Shown here in pieces: positions 15,322-24,538 of a DNA stretch of 63,416 bases. The stretch is from JBKEAJ01 sp047972135 (lineage in GTDB: Bacteria; Bacteroidota; Bacteroidia; Bacteroidales; Prolixibacteraceae), in assembly GCA_047972135.1 (NCBI GenBank), contig JBKEAJ010000025.1:1-63416 (forward strand). Direction: 5' to 3'. Position numbers and translations under genes: made by a program. The notes under the pieces are model-generated. The model searched no databases, was not told the origin of the DNA, and saw only the letters and a list, made by a program, of their open reading frames with translations. Positions within the stretch are counted from its first letter, which is position 1, and the number at the start of each line of letters is the position of its first letter.

Positions 15322-16170
15322 TTAATTGAATGGAATATTGTCTATCAGCCTTACATTGCCGCATCTTACAGCAATAAAAGCCCTCAAACTGCTTACGCTG
15401 TCCAGCGATTTAGCGGCTTCTAAACTGTCTTTGTCGGCAATCTCAAAATATTCTGTCTTCAGTGTTTTAAAATTGTCTACCTCTCCTATAACGTAATCCT
15501 TTAGTTCTTTGACGCTTTTGAAGCTATCAACTTTATTTATTGCTGATTTAAGACTTTTATAAATATTGGCTGCTTCTATTCTTTGTTCTGTACTTAATAG
15601 CTCATTTCTTGAACTCATTGCCAACCCGCTTGCTTCCCTTAATGTAGGACATGCCACAATTTTTGTGCCTTTGTGCAGCAATTTGCTCATATGACTGATA
15701 ATTGCTAGTTGCTGATAGTCTTTTTCTCCAAAAAATGCAAAGTCCGGCTTCACGATATTGAATAGCTTGTCTACAATCGTAAGTACTCCTCTGAAGTGTC
15801 CGGGGCGGTTCGCTCCTTCCATGATGGTGTCGTAATAACCTAAGTCAAAGTCGAGTAGACTGTCGTCAGGATATAGTTCCTCGCTGATGGGCGTGTAAAC
15901 AATGTCTACTCCTCCGATAGACTCTATTTTTCTGATGTCGCTATCAATATCTCTCGGATAGTTGGTGAAATCAGCCTTGTCGTTAAACTGTGTAGGGTTG
16001 ACGTAGATGCTTACAATACTAATATCACATTGATTTTTGCATTCTTTAATCAGTGATAAATGACCCTCGTGCAATGCGCCCATCGTGGGTACAAAGCCAA
16101 TTGTCTTACCTGCTTCCTTGAGATTTATAATATCTCTATCTAAATCTTTTTTTTTCGATACCTTTTGCAT
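15322..16170 (-). CDS. panC: Pantothenate synthetase
   Basis: A 282-residue enzyme joining pantoate and beta-alanine with ATP. Seen: the nucleotide-binding PTMGALHEGHLSLI, the FGEKDYQQL segment, and the KMSKS-equivalent MSSRNELL. Length is standard. First gene of a panC-panD operon. A minus-strand -10 box TACCTTTG (16202-16209) lies about 30 nt before the start. Confidence 0.96.
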   Translation of the reverse strand: MQKVSKKKDLDRDIINLKEAGKTIGFVPTMGALHEGHLSLIKECKNQCDISIVSIYVNPTQFNDKADFTNYPRDIDSDIRKIESIGGVDIVYTPISEELYPDDSLLDFDLGYYDTIMEGANRPGHFRGVLTIVDKLFNIVKPDFAFFGEKDYQQLAIISHMSKLLHKGTKIVACPTLREASGLAMSSRNELLSTEQRIEAANIYKSLKSAINKVDSFKSVKELKDYVIGEVDNFKTLKTEYFEIADKDSLEAAKSLDSVSSLRAFIAVRCGNVRLIDNIPFN

Positions 16171-16301
16171 ATCGTCTAAAACGTCTTTTTTATTGGACGT
16201 GCAAAGGTAATAATTTTACATTGAGTTGTATGTTTTTATCTGAGAACTTGTTTCGTAAGTAGATTTTCTTTAAATTAGCGGAGAAATTAAATTCTAAAAA
16301 T

Positions 16302-16529
16302 ATGAGCAATTCATCATCAACACTGGTAGGAATCGTTGCCGGAGCCGCCTTAGGCTTCGTGGCAGGTATCCTCTTAGCTCCTGAAAAGGGTGAGGATACA
16401 AGAAAAAAAATTGGCGATAAAGCTAAGCATCTGAAAGACGAAATGGACAAGAAAATGGAGGACGTGAATAGAAAAATCCATGACCTTAAACATAATTTCG
16501 AGTCTCACAAAGATGCGGGACAAGCCTAA
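16302..16529 (+). CDS. YtxH-domain small membrane protein
   Basis: A 75-residue protein with one N-terminal membrane segment (about 7-26: glycine-rich, VAGAALGFVAGILLAPEKG) followed by a charged, coiled-coil-prone tail. This is the YtxH pattern, a family with envelope or general stress associations but no firm function. It is the first of three small genes (membrane/holin-like/hypothetical) in one direction that recur together in Bacteroidota. Confidence 0.8.
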   Translation: MSNSSSTLVGIVAGAALGFVAGILLAPEKGEDTRKKIGDKAKHLKDEMDKKMEDVNRKIHDLKHNFESHKDAGQA

Positions 16530-16576
16530 AAACTTTGATGGAGTAGACGCTGGCGTCTGCTCCATACTCCTTGACT

Positions 16577-16921
16577 ATGATTAATAAAATTAATAGATAC
16601 ATAAACAATAGGTTCAGGCTCATGCAACTGCAAGGGGTAAGTTACTTCTCCAAAGTAATTGCTAGAGGTATTGTTCTGCTTATGATATTGCTTTTGTTTT
16701 TGCTGACTTACCTCTTGTTTGCCATCGGACTGAGTTTGTGGATTGGTAAGTTGATGGGCGACAGCATGCTTGGTTTCTTAGTAGTTGCTGCTGTTCATCT
16801 TATTGTCTTTCTCATATTGCTGCTGAATAAACGTACGGTGATGGAGAAGAAAATCAGGTCTATTGTAGTTTCCGAGTCATTAAGAATGTTAGACAATGAA
16901 GAATCAGAAGAAGATAAATAA
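16577..16921 (+). CDS. Holin-X-like two-TM membrane protein
   Basis: I use the ATG at 16577 (114 residues), not a TTG 6 nt earlier. Two hydrophobic helices (about 25-55 and 65-88) are separated by a short loop and flanked by basic ends, resembling the actinobacterial holin-X/Phage_holin_3_6 family. Despite the name these are chromosomal proteins of unknown role, and no phage genes are nearby. The 3' end overlaps the next gene by 26 bp. Confidence 0.7.
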   Translation: MINKINRYINNRFRLMQLQGVSYFSKVIARGIVLLMILLLFLLTYLLFAIGLSLWIGKLMGDSMLGFLVVAAVHLIVFLILLLNKRTVMEKKIRSIVVSESLRMLDNEESEEDK

Positions 16922-17252
16922 TACAGCGGAACTTAACGAGGAGATTAACAGATTGAGGGGTGAGCTAGGGCTTCCTGCTGTTGATGACAACAATGTTGAA
17001 GTGCCGCCGACAGAGAAGAAGCACGATGACTCAGGTTGGTCCTCATACTTGAAAGGAACTTTAGTCTCCGACTTGCTGAAAGCCAATGCTTTCGGTTTGT
17101 CGAAAGTTGCGCTTAAATACTCCAAATCGCTGATGAAAAATAAGAAAGTTAGGAAAGGACTAGCTCTCGCATTATTGTCTGCAGGTGCCGTTTTGGTGAT
17201 TAGGTCTATGTTTGACAAAGACGATGAGCATCACGATGTGGTCGATGAGTAG
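16896..17252 (+). CDS. Conserved hypothetical protein of the YtxH/holin triad
   Basis: 118 residues: an N-terminal coiled-coil-like acidic region (LNEEINRLRGELGLPA), a linker, then amphipathic/hydrophobic helices including residues 88-107 (GLALALLSAGAVLVIRSMF) and a charged tail with DDEHHD. No named domain is recognised. Translational overlap with the preceding membrane gene implies a shared function, possibly in envelope stress. Confidence 0.65.
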   Translation: MKNQKKINNTAELNEEINRLRGELGLPAVDDNNVEVPPTEKKHDDSGWSSYLKGTLVSDLLKANAFGLSKVALKYSKSLMKNKKVRKGLALALLSAGAVLVIRSMFDKDDEHHDVVDE

Positions 17253-17267
17253 TAATAAAACCTAAAT

Positions 17268-19088
17268 TTAGCTCTCGTCGGGTTTCTCCGACGAATTATA
17301 TCTCATGCGTGCCACAACTGCATGGATACTGTTGGAATATTCCAAAATTATCGTTTTGTATAACTCTTTAGCCTTTGCCTTATCGTTTAGTTTGAAATCA
17401 TAAAGCTCTGCAAGTCTGAAGATGACCTTATCGATGCTTTCTGAGTTAGGATAATTGTTGATAATGCGTTGCAGTATGTCTGCTGATCTTGCATATTCCT
17501 TGAGTGTATTGCAAATATCGGCTTTCCGCATCAAGGCATCGTCGGCAAGTGTACTAAATCCATATTTCGATAATATTGTATCGATAACTGAATTGGCACT
17601 ATCGAGTTGATTGCGAAACATATATAAGTCTGCTTTGGAGAATAATTGCAGAGGCTTATTGTCAATTCCTTCTTCCAAATTATTTCCTATTAATAAGGAC
17701 AACACGAAGCCATCATTGGAAGTCAACTTTGAGGTTGATGCTTTAATTACATCTAGTTGTCCTTTGGCATATTCAAAGTTACCCATGAAGTAGCTGAGCT
17801 TCGCTTTTTTTAGCTTTGTGAGGTCGCCAATCTCGTTTTCTTTATTGCCTTCGATAATCTTGGAGTAGAGTAGGAGTGCGTCCCACATCTTATCCTCATA
17901 TAGATACACGTCGGCAAGTTCAAGCTGCAACTCCGACTTTTGTGCAACATTATAACCCGCAAATTTTATCCCCGTATCCAAGCGTGCCACGGCACTCTTG
18001 ACATCCTTGCCGTAGAAAGCGAGCAAATGAGAGTAGTTTTTAAGCAGAGTGGGGGTTTTCCCTAAAAACCTGACAGCCTCAAGCGATGCCTCCATCCGTT
18101 TTCGGCATTCCATATATGCCTCCTCGGTATATATTCCCTCATCAATAAACATGTTGTAGGACATGTTGCCTTTGGCTTCTAGTGCAACAGAATAGTAGGG
18201 GTGGCGATTTCCCAAGGACATAAGATAGTCGTAACCTTCCATTGCTGTCGCATAGTCTTTTATCCTCTCCGAATTTTGTGCTAGCTCTAGTATGGTGTGC
18301 TGATGTGCATTGGTGCGTTTGCTCAGTGCTATTGCCTGTTTGAGTGCACCTGCGTAGTTCTTTTGTTGTTGGTAGACCCAAATCAACATTCTAGTATATG
18401 CCGTTGTGCTGCCTCGTGTCTGAATGCGCTTCATTAGAGCAACACGTGTACTTTCCTTCAAGGAGCCGTCATCGTCAAAACGGTAAGCAAAATTGAAATA
18501 CTGCTGTGCAATGTTCAAATAGCGATCGCCTTTATCAAGATAAGATAAATACTGCTCTATTACCTTGTTGTACTGTTTTAGCTGCATATATGCTATACCT
18601 AAAGGTTCACTGAAATCATATTCAGGATACATCTCCTTCCCTGCCTCTAAAACAAAACTCGCTGTTTTATATTCCTTAATGTCAATCAGTTCCTCACCTA
18701 AAAAATGATATGTCTCGGGAGTGTCGGGAAGGTTCTCCCATGCCTCCTTGAAGTCTTGCTCTGCATCGTCTATCTTGTCGTCGGCTTTATTTATACACCC
18801 TCGTAAGTAGTAAAAATAATAGATTTTGTCTTTGTTTTTCTTTGATAGTTTCTTCAGTGATGCTCTCGCTTCATCGTATTTCTCGTCGCCGATTAGCGAG
18901 TTTGTGTAGAGCTCTAGTGTTGACAAGGCTTTACTCTTCTCGTACGATGACAAAAACAGAGGCGTAGCCTTCTCATATTCTCCATCGGCAAAGTAACGCT
19001 TGGCAATCTCCAAATCCTTGTCCTCATCCTGAGCATGAAGACAGAATACGAAACCCGTAAATAATATGATGAATATACTTTTTAGCAT
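17268..19088 (-). CDS. Periplasmic tetratricopeptide-repeat protein
   Basis: A 606-residue secreted protein. The signal peptide ends near LHA-QDE (about residue 20). The rest is an almost continuous TPR solenoid, with recurring A..YF..G.Y..A..LF and A.....A.ELY patterns up to the C-terminus (KAKELYKTIILEYSNS). The last 130 residues resemble the TPR_6/YbgF-type tail. It is probably a scaffold in the envelope; no specific partner is evident. It is encoded downstream of glyS on the same strand with a 19-bp gap. Confidence 0.75.
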   Translation of the reverse strand: MLKSIFIILFTGFVFCLHAQDEDKDLEIAKRYFADGEYEKATPLFLSSYEKSKALSTLELYTNSLIGDEKYDEARASLKKLSKKNKDKIYYFYYLRGCINKADDKIDDAEQDFKEAWENLPDTPETYHFLGEELIDIKEYKTASFVLEAGKEMYPEYDFSEPLGIAYMQLKQYNKVIEQYLSYLDKGDRYLNIAQQYFNFAYRFDDDGSLKESTRVALMKRIQTRGSTTAYTRMLIWVYQQQKNYAGALKQAIALSKRTNAHQHTILELAQNSERIKDYATAMEGYDYLMSLGNRHPYYSVALEAKGNMSYNMFIDEGIYTEEAYMECRKRMEASLEAVRFLGKTPTLLKNYSHLLAFYGKDVKSAVARLDTGIKFAGYNVAQKSELQLELADVYLYEDKMWDALLLYSKIIEGNKENEIGDLTKLKKAKLSYFMGNFEYAKGQLDVIKASTSKLTSNDGFVLSLLIGNNLEEGIDNKPLQLFSKADLYMFRNQLDSANSVIDTILSKYGFSTLADDALMRKADICNTLKEYARSADILQRIINNYPNSESIDKVIFRLAELYDFKLNDKAKAKELYKTIILEYSNSIHAVVARMRYNSSEKPDES

Positions 19089-19107
19089 CCCTCCTAGAGC
19101 TTTTGAC

Positions 19108-20640
19108 TTATAGTAACTTCTTTAATGCATGTTTCATGCTGACTTGTCCGTCTATTATCGATGCTAATGAGTCAATACTCACACGGTCTTGACGCATGTC
19201 ATCCCTGTATCTAATAGTTACGGTATGGTCTTCCAATGATTGGTGATCAACCGTTACGCACAGCGGTGTGCCGATAGCATCTTGTCGTCTGTATCGCTTG
19301 CCGATACTATCCTTCTCGTCGTATTGGCAGTTGTAGTCAAATTTAAGCTCGTCGATGATTTTTCTTGCCAAGTCAGGAAGTCCGTCTTTTTTTACAAGTG
19401 GCATCACTGCAAGTTTTATAGGAGCTAGCATTGGCGGCAGCTTCAATACAACCCTGCTCTCTTTCTCAAGTGCTTCCTCCTCGTATGATGCTGATATAAC
19501 TTGTAGGAACATCCTGTCTACTCCAATGGAAGTCTCTACAACATAGGGCACATAATTCTCATTTAATTCAGGGTCAAAATACTGTATCTTCTTACCCGAA
19601 TATTCCTGATGTTGCGATAAGTCAAAGTCGGTGCGAGAGTGTATCCCCTCTACTTCTTTGAAACCAAATGGAAACTTGTATTCAATGTCTACAGCTGCAT
19701 TGGCATAGTGAGCTAACTTTTCGTGTTCGTGAAAACGGTAATTATCGTCGCCAAAGCCCAAAGACTTGTGCCAATTCATGCGAGTGTTTCTCCATTTGTC
19801 AAACCACTCCAACTCCGTGCCAGGCTTAACGAAAAATTGCATCTCCATCTGCTCAAATTCTCGCATACGGAAAATAAACTGACGGGCAACTATCTCATTC
19901 CTAAATGCTTTACCTATCTGCGCAATGCCAAAAGGTATCTTCATCCTACCTGTTTTTTGTACGTTCAGATAGTTCACGAATATGCCTTGCGCCGTCTCAG
20001 GTCGCAAATATACCTTCGACGCTCCCTCTGCAGTGGAGCCAAACTCTGTGGCAAACATAAGATTGAACTGACGTACCTCAGTCCAATTTCTCGTTCCCGA
20101 TATTGGACATGCAATTTCGTAGTCTAGGATAATCTGCCTCAAATCATCAAGATTGTTATCGTTCAAAGCCTTTGAAAACCTGTCGTGAAGAACCTTAATC
20201 TTTTCCTTGTTCTCCAATACTCTAGGGTTGGTTTCAAGAAACATCGCCTTGTCAAACTTCTCCCCAAAACGTTTTGCTGCCTTGGCTGCTTCTTTTTCAA
20301 TCTTGTCCTCAAATTTGGCAATTTGGTCTTCTATAAGCACATCGGCTCTGTATCTTTTTTTGGAGTCTTTGTTGTCTATCAAGGGGTCGTTGAATGCATC
20401 AACATGTCCCGATGCCTTCCAAATAGTGGGGTGCATAAAAATGGCAGAGTCTAAGCCCACAACGTTCTCGTGCAACAGCACCATCGAGTCCCACCAATAA
20501 CGCTTGATGTTGTTTTTCAACTCAACACCATATTGACCGTAGTCGTAAACAGCTCCCAACCCATCGTATATCTCGCTCGACGGAAATACATATCCATACT
20601 CCTTGCAGTGTGAAATCAGTGTTTTAAAATCAATTGCCAT
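19108..20640 (-). CDS. glyS: Glycyl-tRNA synthetase (dimeric, class II)
   Basis: A 510-residue single-chain alpha2-type enzyme charging tRNA-Gly. Seen: N-terminal FPSSEIYDGLGAVYDYGQYG, class II motif 2 (FRNEI..R...FRMREFEQMEMQFF), and motif 3 (ETSIGVDRMF, final Arg). The C-terminal anticodon-binding domain (about 400-508) follows. Length and motifs fit the bacterial/eukaryote-like GlyQS type without a separate beta chain. It lies 13 bp after the DUF4834 gene. Confidence 0.96.
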   Translation of the reverse strand: MAIDFKTLISHCKEYGYVFPSSEIYDGLGAVYDYGQYGVELKNNIKRYWWDSMVLLHENVVGLDSAIFMHPTIWKASGHVDAFNDPLIDNKDSKKRYRADVLIEDQIAKFEDKIEKEAAKAAKRFGEKFDKAMFLETNPRVLENKEKIKVLHDRFSKALNDNNLDDLRQIILDYEIACPISGTRNWTEVRQFNLMFATEFGSTAEGASKVYLRPETAQGIFVNYLNVQKTGRMKIPFGIAQIGKAFRNEIVARQFIFRMREFEQMEMQFFVKPGTELEWFDKWRNTRMNWHKSLGFGDDNYRFHEHEKLAHYANAAVDIEYKFPFGFKEVEGIHSRTDFDLSQHQEYSGKKIQYFDPELNENYVPYVVETSIGVDRMFLQVISASYEEEALEKESRVVLKLPPMLAPIKLAVMPLVKKDGLPDLARKIIDELKFDYNCQYDEKDSIGKRYRRQDAIGTPLCVTVDHQSLEDHTVTIRYRDDMRQDRVSIDSLASIIDGQVSMKHALKKLL

Positions 20641-20653
20641 AATATCTTTTGTT

Positions 20654-20890
20654 TTATTTGTCTTCTAATTCCTCAAAATCAACATATTCACCCTCGTCGT
20701 CAGGGATTACCTGTTTGTGGGTTTGTGTATCTTTAAACTTCGTATTGCTCGTATTAGCCTCTTTCTGATTTTTCTTTTCTTCCATAATCAGTGTCGGCAA
20801 CACGTACTTGGCAAACAACTTGATGCCGTAGTATAGCAACACCAATATGAGTGCAGTCTTGAATAAGCCTGTAATCGATAGTAATATCAT
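20654..20890 (-). CDS. DUF4834 small membrane protein
   Basis: The likely start is the internal Met at MILLSITG (78 residues); the longer reading adds an unlikely basic leader. One membrane helix (about 2-30: LLSITGLFKTALILVLLYYGIKLF) is followed by a charged tail ending GEYVDFEELEDK, the hallmark of the Bacteroidota DUF4834 family. Function unknown. It is positioned to be co-transcribed with glyS. Confidence 0.75.
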   Translation of the reverse strand: MILLSITGLFKTALILVLLYYGIKLFAKYVLPTLIMEEKKNQKEANTSNTKFKDTQTHKQVIPDDEGEYVDFEELEDK

Positions 20891-21025
20891 ATTTATATCT
20901 CGTTTTCGTCTTTTATCAACGATAATGTAACGCACAAAGTCGGGCGTGTATTATAATAATACAGACGATAAACAGCAAATATACAAAATCCCCAAAGAAT
21001 ATAAACGTCATAGCCTAATAATTTT

Positions 21026-21474
21026 AGGGCAAACGCATCTAATAAGGTTTAAAAATGCTCTAGGCAGTAGGCTCTATGCTTTAAGCGAGCAGCCGATAAA
21101 TGAACGTCATTGCGAGGAGCCAGCGACGAAGCAATCTCCTGCAACAGAGAACAGATTGCCACGCTATCGCTCGCAATGACGACAAATATAGATACTACGA
21201 TATTACAAAGCTACGATGTGGGCTGTTTAGGGCTGCAAGCCATAATTAATTCAGCCCATGGCAACGCCATGGGGAAAGATACACCATCAACCCCATAACG
21301 TTATGGATTGCAGGATGATGAATAGGGGATGTTACCATTAATGATTAAAAAAGGCTGTCAGTCTGAAAATCCAAATATCTAAACATTCGGGCTAAAGTTC
21401 TTTTAAGAGGATAGATGCAGGACGGGACAATGAGTATCTACTAAAGATACTGAGAAATTAGATGCGTTTGCCCT
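21026..21474. mobile_element. 449-bp non-coding element with 18-bp perfect terminal inverted repeats
   Basis: AGGGCAAACGCATCTAAT at 21026-21043 is exactly repeated, inverted, at 21457-21474. No ORF of note lies between. It looks like a MITE or the deleted shell of an insertion sequence. Nested inside are a 77-bp palindrome (21105-21181), a hairpin with CCCATGGC arms (21255-21273), and a segment (21358-21386) whose reverse complement resembles 44022-44050. Flanking DNA is vaguely similar on both sides (CTAATAA), but I see no exact target duplication. Positions 20891-21025 and 21475-21575 show no gene. Confidence 0.6.
21105..21181. repeat. 77-bp palindromic repeat, copy 2 of 3
   Basis: Same family and orientation as 10787-10862, with ends CGTCATTGCGAG and CTCGCAATGACG and an internal fold-back (GCAATCTCC... 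CAGATTGCC). It is nested within the 449-bp inverted-repeat element. Confidence 0.8.
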
Positions 21475-21575
21475 GCTAATAAATTGATAGAATAATAATA
21501 TGAGTTTGTAATCTTGCCTTGCCGATATTCAAAAGGAATGTATTATCTTTGGGATGATATTGAAAGAAGAGGATT

Positions 21576-21842
21576 ATGAAGAATATAACAATACCAATAG
21601 ATGTGTCGTCAGATGTAATGCTCACATTAAACGAGAGTGAGTATGAATTGAAAAAGCGATTTCAAGCAACAATTGTTATGGCACTGTTTAAGAATGAAAA
21701 GTTAACATTTGGGAAAGCAACTCAAATGTCGGGGCTTGGACGATATGAATTTGAGGAAATGCTAAGTGCAAATGAAATCCCTATATCTAACTTGAGTATT
21801 GACCAAGTATGGTCTGATATTGAAGAATTGAGAGATTTGTGA
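21576..21842 (+). CDS. UPF0175 family antitoxin-like protein
   Basis: An 88-residue UPF0175 protein. The KLTFGKATQMSGLGRYEFEEML segment is the family's helix-turn-helix-like core, followed by ISNLSIDQVWSDIEELRDL. The family commonly pairs with a DUF3368/PIN-like toxin directly downstream, as here, with a 1-bp gap. The toxin partner is truncated, so this antitoxin may be an orphan remnant. Confidence 0.8.
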   Translation: MKNITIPIDVSSDVMLTLNESEYELKKRFQATIVMALFKNEKLTFGKATQMSGLGRYEFEEMLSANEIPISNLSIDQVWSDIEELRDL

Positions 21843-21843
21843 T

Positions 21844-22119
21844 ATGAAGATTGTGCTTGCTGATACAGGAGTTCTTATTTCTCTAATTCATATTGGGCAT
21901 TTAAATCTAATTGAGGAAGTATTGGGAGATTTTTATGTTGCAGGAGCTGTTTGGAAAGAGCTGAAAACATATGATAACCCTAATTTTGATAGTTCCAAAC
22001 TAAAAAATATAGAATCAAAGGTGATAAAAGTCAGTTCAAAAAATTATCTTTCTATGATTATGGATCGTGGTGAGGCTGAGTCAGAACAGGAGGTGTTTCT
22101 CAAAGAAGATTTTAGATGA
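21844..22119 (+). pseudogene. Truncated PIN/DUF3368 toxin
   Basis: 91 residues of a DUF3368-type PIN ribonuclease. The N-terminal active-site strand LADTGVLISL and the central DRGEAE are present, but the protein ends shortly after (EVFLKEDFR). Intact members run to about 150-170 residues, with a further acidic strand and a GTLG-like helix. The missing C-terminus removes part of the metal site, so activity is unlikely. 22120-22254 does not resume the family in another frame that I can recognise. Confidence 0.7.
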
Positions 22120-22254
22120 AATGAGCCATGAGAACAAGTCCTCACATACGAGAATGATTATATTGGCGAGATACATCTGACAATTAAAAAACAAAATATA
22201 AACAGATGAAATACTAAATCGGGTTAAGAATCAAAATAGCTGATAATCTCAAAA

Positions 22255-22602
22255 ATGAAACTTACAATAATAAAATGCCTAATCAATGCTATCGTTATAT
22301 TGGTGGCAAGTCGCTTGTTTAGAGGAATATATGTAGAGTCGTACTTTATTGCAATATTGGTGGCAGTGGTAATATCTTTGCTGAATTATGTTGTGAGACC
22401 AATAATATTACTACTGACTTTGCCATTGACTCTTGTTACTATGGGCTTGTTTATTTTTGTCATAAATTCCTTTGTAATTCTTATTGCAGACTATTTTGTG
22501 AAAGGCTTTGGAGTCAATGATTTTTGGTGGGCATTGCTGTTGAGCCTTATCCTTTCAATTATGGTGAGTCCTATAAATCAAGTCGTAAAACAAAGTCGCT
22601 GA
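22255..22602 (+). CDS. Phage_holin_4_2 (PF04020-type) membrane protein
   Basis: A 115-residue protein with four hydrophobic helices and short loops, including AILVAVVISLLNYVVRPIIL and LPLTLVTMGLFIFVINSFVI, which match the 'mycobacterial four-TM phage holin' family PF04020. These are widespread chromosomal membrane proteins of unknown role. It ends 2 bp before the uup start codon, so the two are probably co-transcribed. Confidence 0.8.
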   Translation: MKLTIIKCLINAIVILVASRLFRGIYVESYFIAILVAVVISLLNYVVRPIILLLTLPLTLVTMGLFIFVINSFVILIADYFVKGFGVNDFWWALLLSLILSIMVSPINQVVKQSR

Positions 22603-22604
22603 GA

Positions 22605-24476
22605 ATGCCGTATTTAGAAGTAAATGAAATATCAAAGAGTTTTGGCGACTTGTCATTGATTGAAAATGCCTCTTTTGTGATAAATGAAGGACAGAAAGTT
22701 GCACTGATAGCCCAAAATGGTGCAGGGAAATCCACTCTGCTTAACATTATTACAGAGCAGCTTGAAGCAGACTCAGGAACTGTCAGGTTTGAAAAAGACC
22801 TAAACATTAGCTATCTGTCGCAAAATATAGACTTGGATGAAAACATGTCGGTCTCGCAGGTGGTGTTTTCGGCGCAATCGCCAATTCTGAAAGCTGTCGA
22901 ACAATATGAGGAAGCCATACTGCATCCTGATAATCAACAAGCCTATCAAATCGCCATAGAACAGATGGACAGGCTTAATGCTTGGGACCTTGAGTTACGC
23001 TTTAAGCAGATACTTACTCAGCTGAAAATCAACGACCTCAAACAAAAAATTACTGCCCTGTCGGGAGGTCAAAAAAAACGAGTGGCTCTTGCTATGGAGC
23101 TTATTAATACTCCCGATTTTCTAATTCTTGACGAGCCTACTAACCATCTGGATTTGGACATGATAGAATGGTTGGAGAACTTTATCATAAAAGAACGCAT
23201 CACGCTGCTTATGGTTACTCACGACCGTTATTTCCTCGAACGAACATGCTCCGAAATATTAGAGTTGAGCGATAAGACAATATACAGATATAAAGGAAAT
23301 TACAGCTACTACTTGGAGAAACGAGAGGAACGACTCGAAAATCAACAAAAAGAAGTAGACAAAGCCCGTAATCTTATGCGAACCGAGATTGTGTGGATGC
23401 GCTCAACACCGCCTGCACGCACCTCTAAGTCGAAGTACAGAATTGATAACTTCGAGAAGCTGAGAGAACAAGCCTCCGTGCGTAGAAACGAGTCTGCGGT
23501 GGAGCTGAATATCGATATGAAACGGCTCGGGTCGAAAATTGCTGAGTTCAAAAATGTGTGCTTCGCTTTCGATGACAAGATAATGCTTGATAATTTCTCC
23601 TATAATTTTAACCGTGCCGAGCGAATAGGTATAATCGGCAATAACGGGACAGGAAAAACAACGTTTCTAAACCTGCTCACCGGAGCGTTGAAGGCCGGAA
23701 GTGGAGATGTGGAGATAGGGGAGACTGTTAGCTTTGGCTACTACAATCAGCAAGGGATAAATTTTAACGATGGCGATAGGGTGATTGATGCGATACGTGA
23801 AATTGCCGAGTATATGCCATTGGCAGGAGGAAAACATCTAACGGCTGAGGCTCTGTTGGAAAAATTTCTGTTTGAGAGAAAAAGACAGTATGACTTTATT
23901 GAAAAACTGAGCGGTGGCGAGAAAAAACGATTGTACCTTTGCTCTGTGCTTATCACAAATCCTAATTTCCTTATACTCGACGAACCTACCAACGATTTGG
24001 ATATTGTAACTATAAATGTACTCGAAGCATTTTTACAGGATTTTCAAGGTAATATAATAGTGGTGTCCCACGACCGTTATTTTATGGATAAAATTGTTGA
24101 CCAATTGTTTGTGTTTCGTGGAAATGCCGTCATTGAGGTGTTTGCAGGCTCTTATTCACATTTCCGATTGACAGAGGATAGAAAAGCTCAGTCAGAAAAA
24201 TTACAAGATAATACCCCGAAAGCGTCAGAAATAAAAAATTGGAGACAGGAAACGAAAACTAAGAAACTGAACTACAACGAACAACGGGAATTTGATACTC
24301 TTGAAGCAGAAATTGATGAGCTGAATAAGCAAAAAGCGAATATTGAAAAGGGTTTTGAGCTAAGTGAATTTTCACAGGACGATATTGTAGAAAAAAGTAA
24401 AGAGCTTGAAACGATAAACAAACTCTTAGACGATAAAGAAGATCGATGGCTGGAACTGAGTATGAAAATAGAGTAA
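22605..24476 (+). CDS. uup: ABC-F ATPase, Uup type
   Basis: A 623-residue soluble ABC-F protein; I start at MPYLEVNEISKSFG, since the upstream extension overlaps the preceding gene. Two ATPase cassettes are complete: Walker A AQNGAGKST and GNNGTGKTT, signatures LSGGQKKR and LSGGEKKR, Walker B ...LDEPTNHLD and ...LDEPTNDLD. The inter-domain linker contains the Uup-like WMRSTPPARTSKSKYRID, and a C-terminal coiled-coil (about 555-620) suits Uup's DNA/ribosome-binding tail. It likely acts on ribosomes or branched DNA. It has no membrane domain and no transporter partner. Confidence 0.88.
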   Translation: MPYLEVNEISKSFGDLSLIENASFVINEGQKVALIAQNGAGKSTLLNIITEQLEADSGTVRFEKDLNISYLSQNIDLDENMSVSQVVFSAQSPILKAVEQYEEAILHPDNQQAYQIAIEQMDRLNAWDLELRFKQILTQLKINDLKQKITALSGGQKKRVALAMELINTPDFLILDEPTNHLDLDMIEWLENFIIKERITLLMVTHDRYFLERTCSEILELSDKTIYRYKGNYSYYLEKREERLENQQKEVDKARNLMRTEIVWMRSTPPARTSKSKYRIDNFEKLREQASVRRNESAVELNIDMKRLGSKIAEFKNVCFAFDDKIMLDNFSYNFNRAERIGIIGNNGTGKTTFLNLLTGALKAGSGDVEIGETVSFGYYNQQGINFNDGDRVIDAIREIAEYMPLAGGKHLTAEALLEKFLFERKRQYDFIEKLSGGEKKRLYLCSVLITNPNFLILDEPTNDLDIVTINVLEAFLQDFQGNIIVVSHDRYFMDKIVDQLFVFRGNAVIEVFAGSYSHFRLTEDRKAQSEKLQDNTPKASEIKNWRQETKTKKLNYNEQREFDTLEAEIDELNKQKANIEKGFELSEFSQDDIVEKSKELETINKLLDDKEDRWLELSMKIE

Positions 24477-24538
24477 AAAACAATTAATGAACAACTTATG
24501 TCGTTAATGTAACAATGAATGGGCAAATACAATGAAGA

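Noticed and set aside
20641..21025. A riboswitch or T-box leader for glyS
   Set aside because: No conserved T-box or glycine-riboswitch motif is visible, and the glyS leader is occupied by the DUF4834 gene.
16571..22602. Prophage suggested by holin-like genes
   Set aside because: The two holin-family proteins are chromosomal membrane proteins with housekeeping neighbours, and no phage structural, lysis or integration genes occur.
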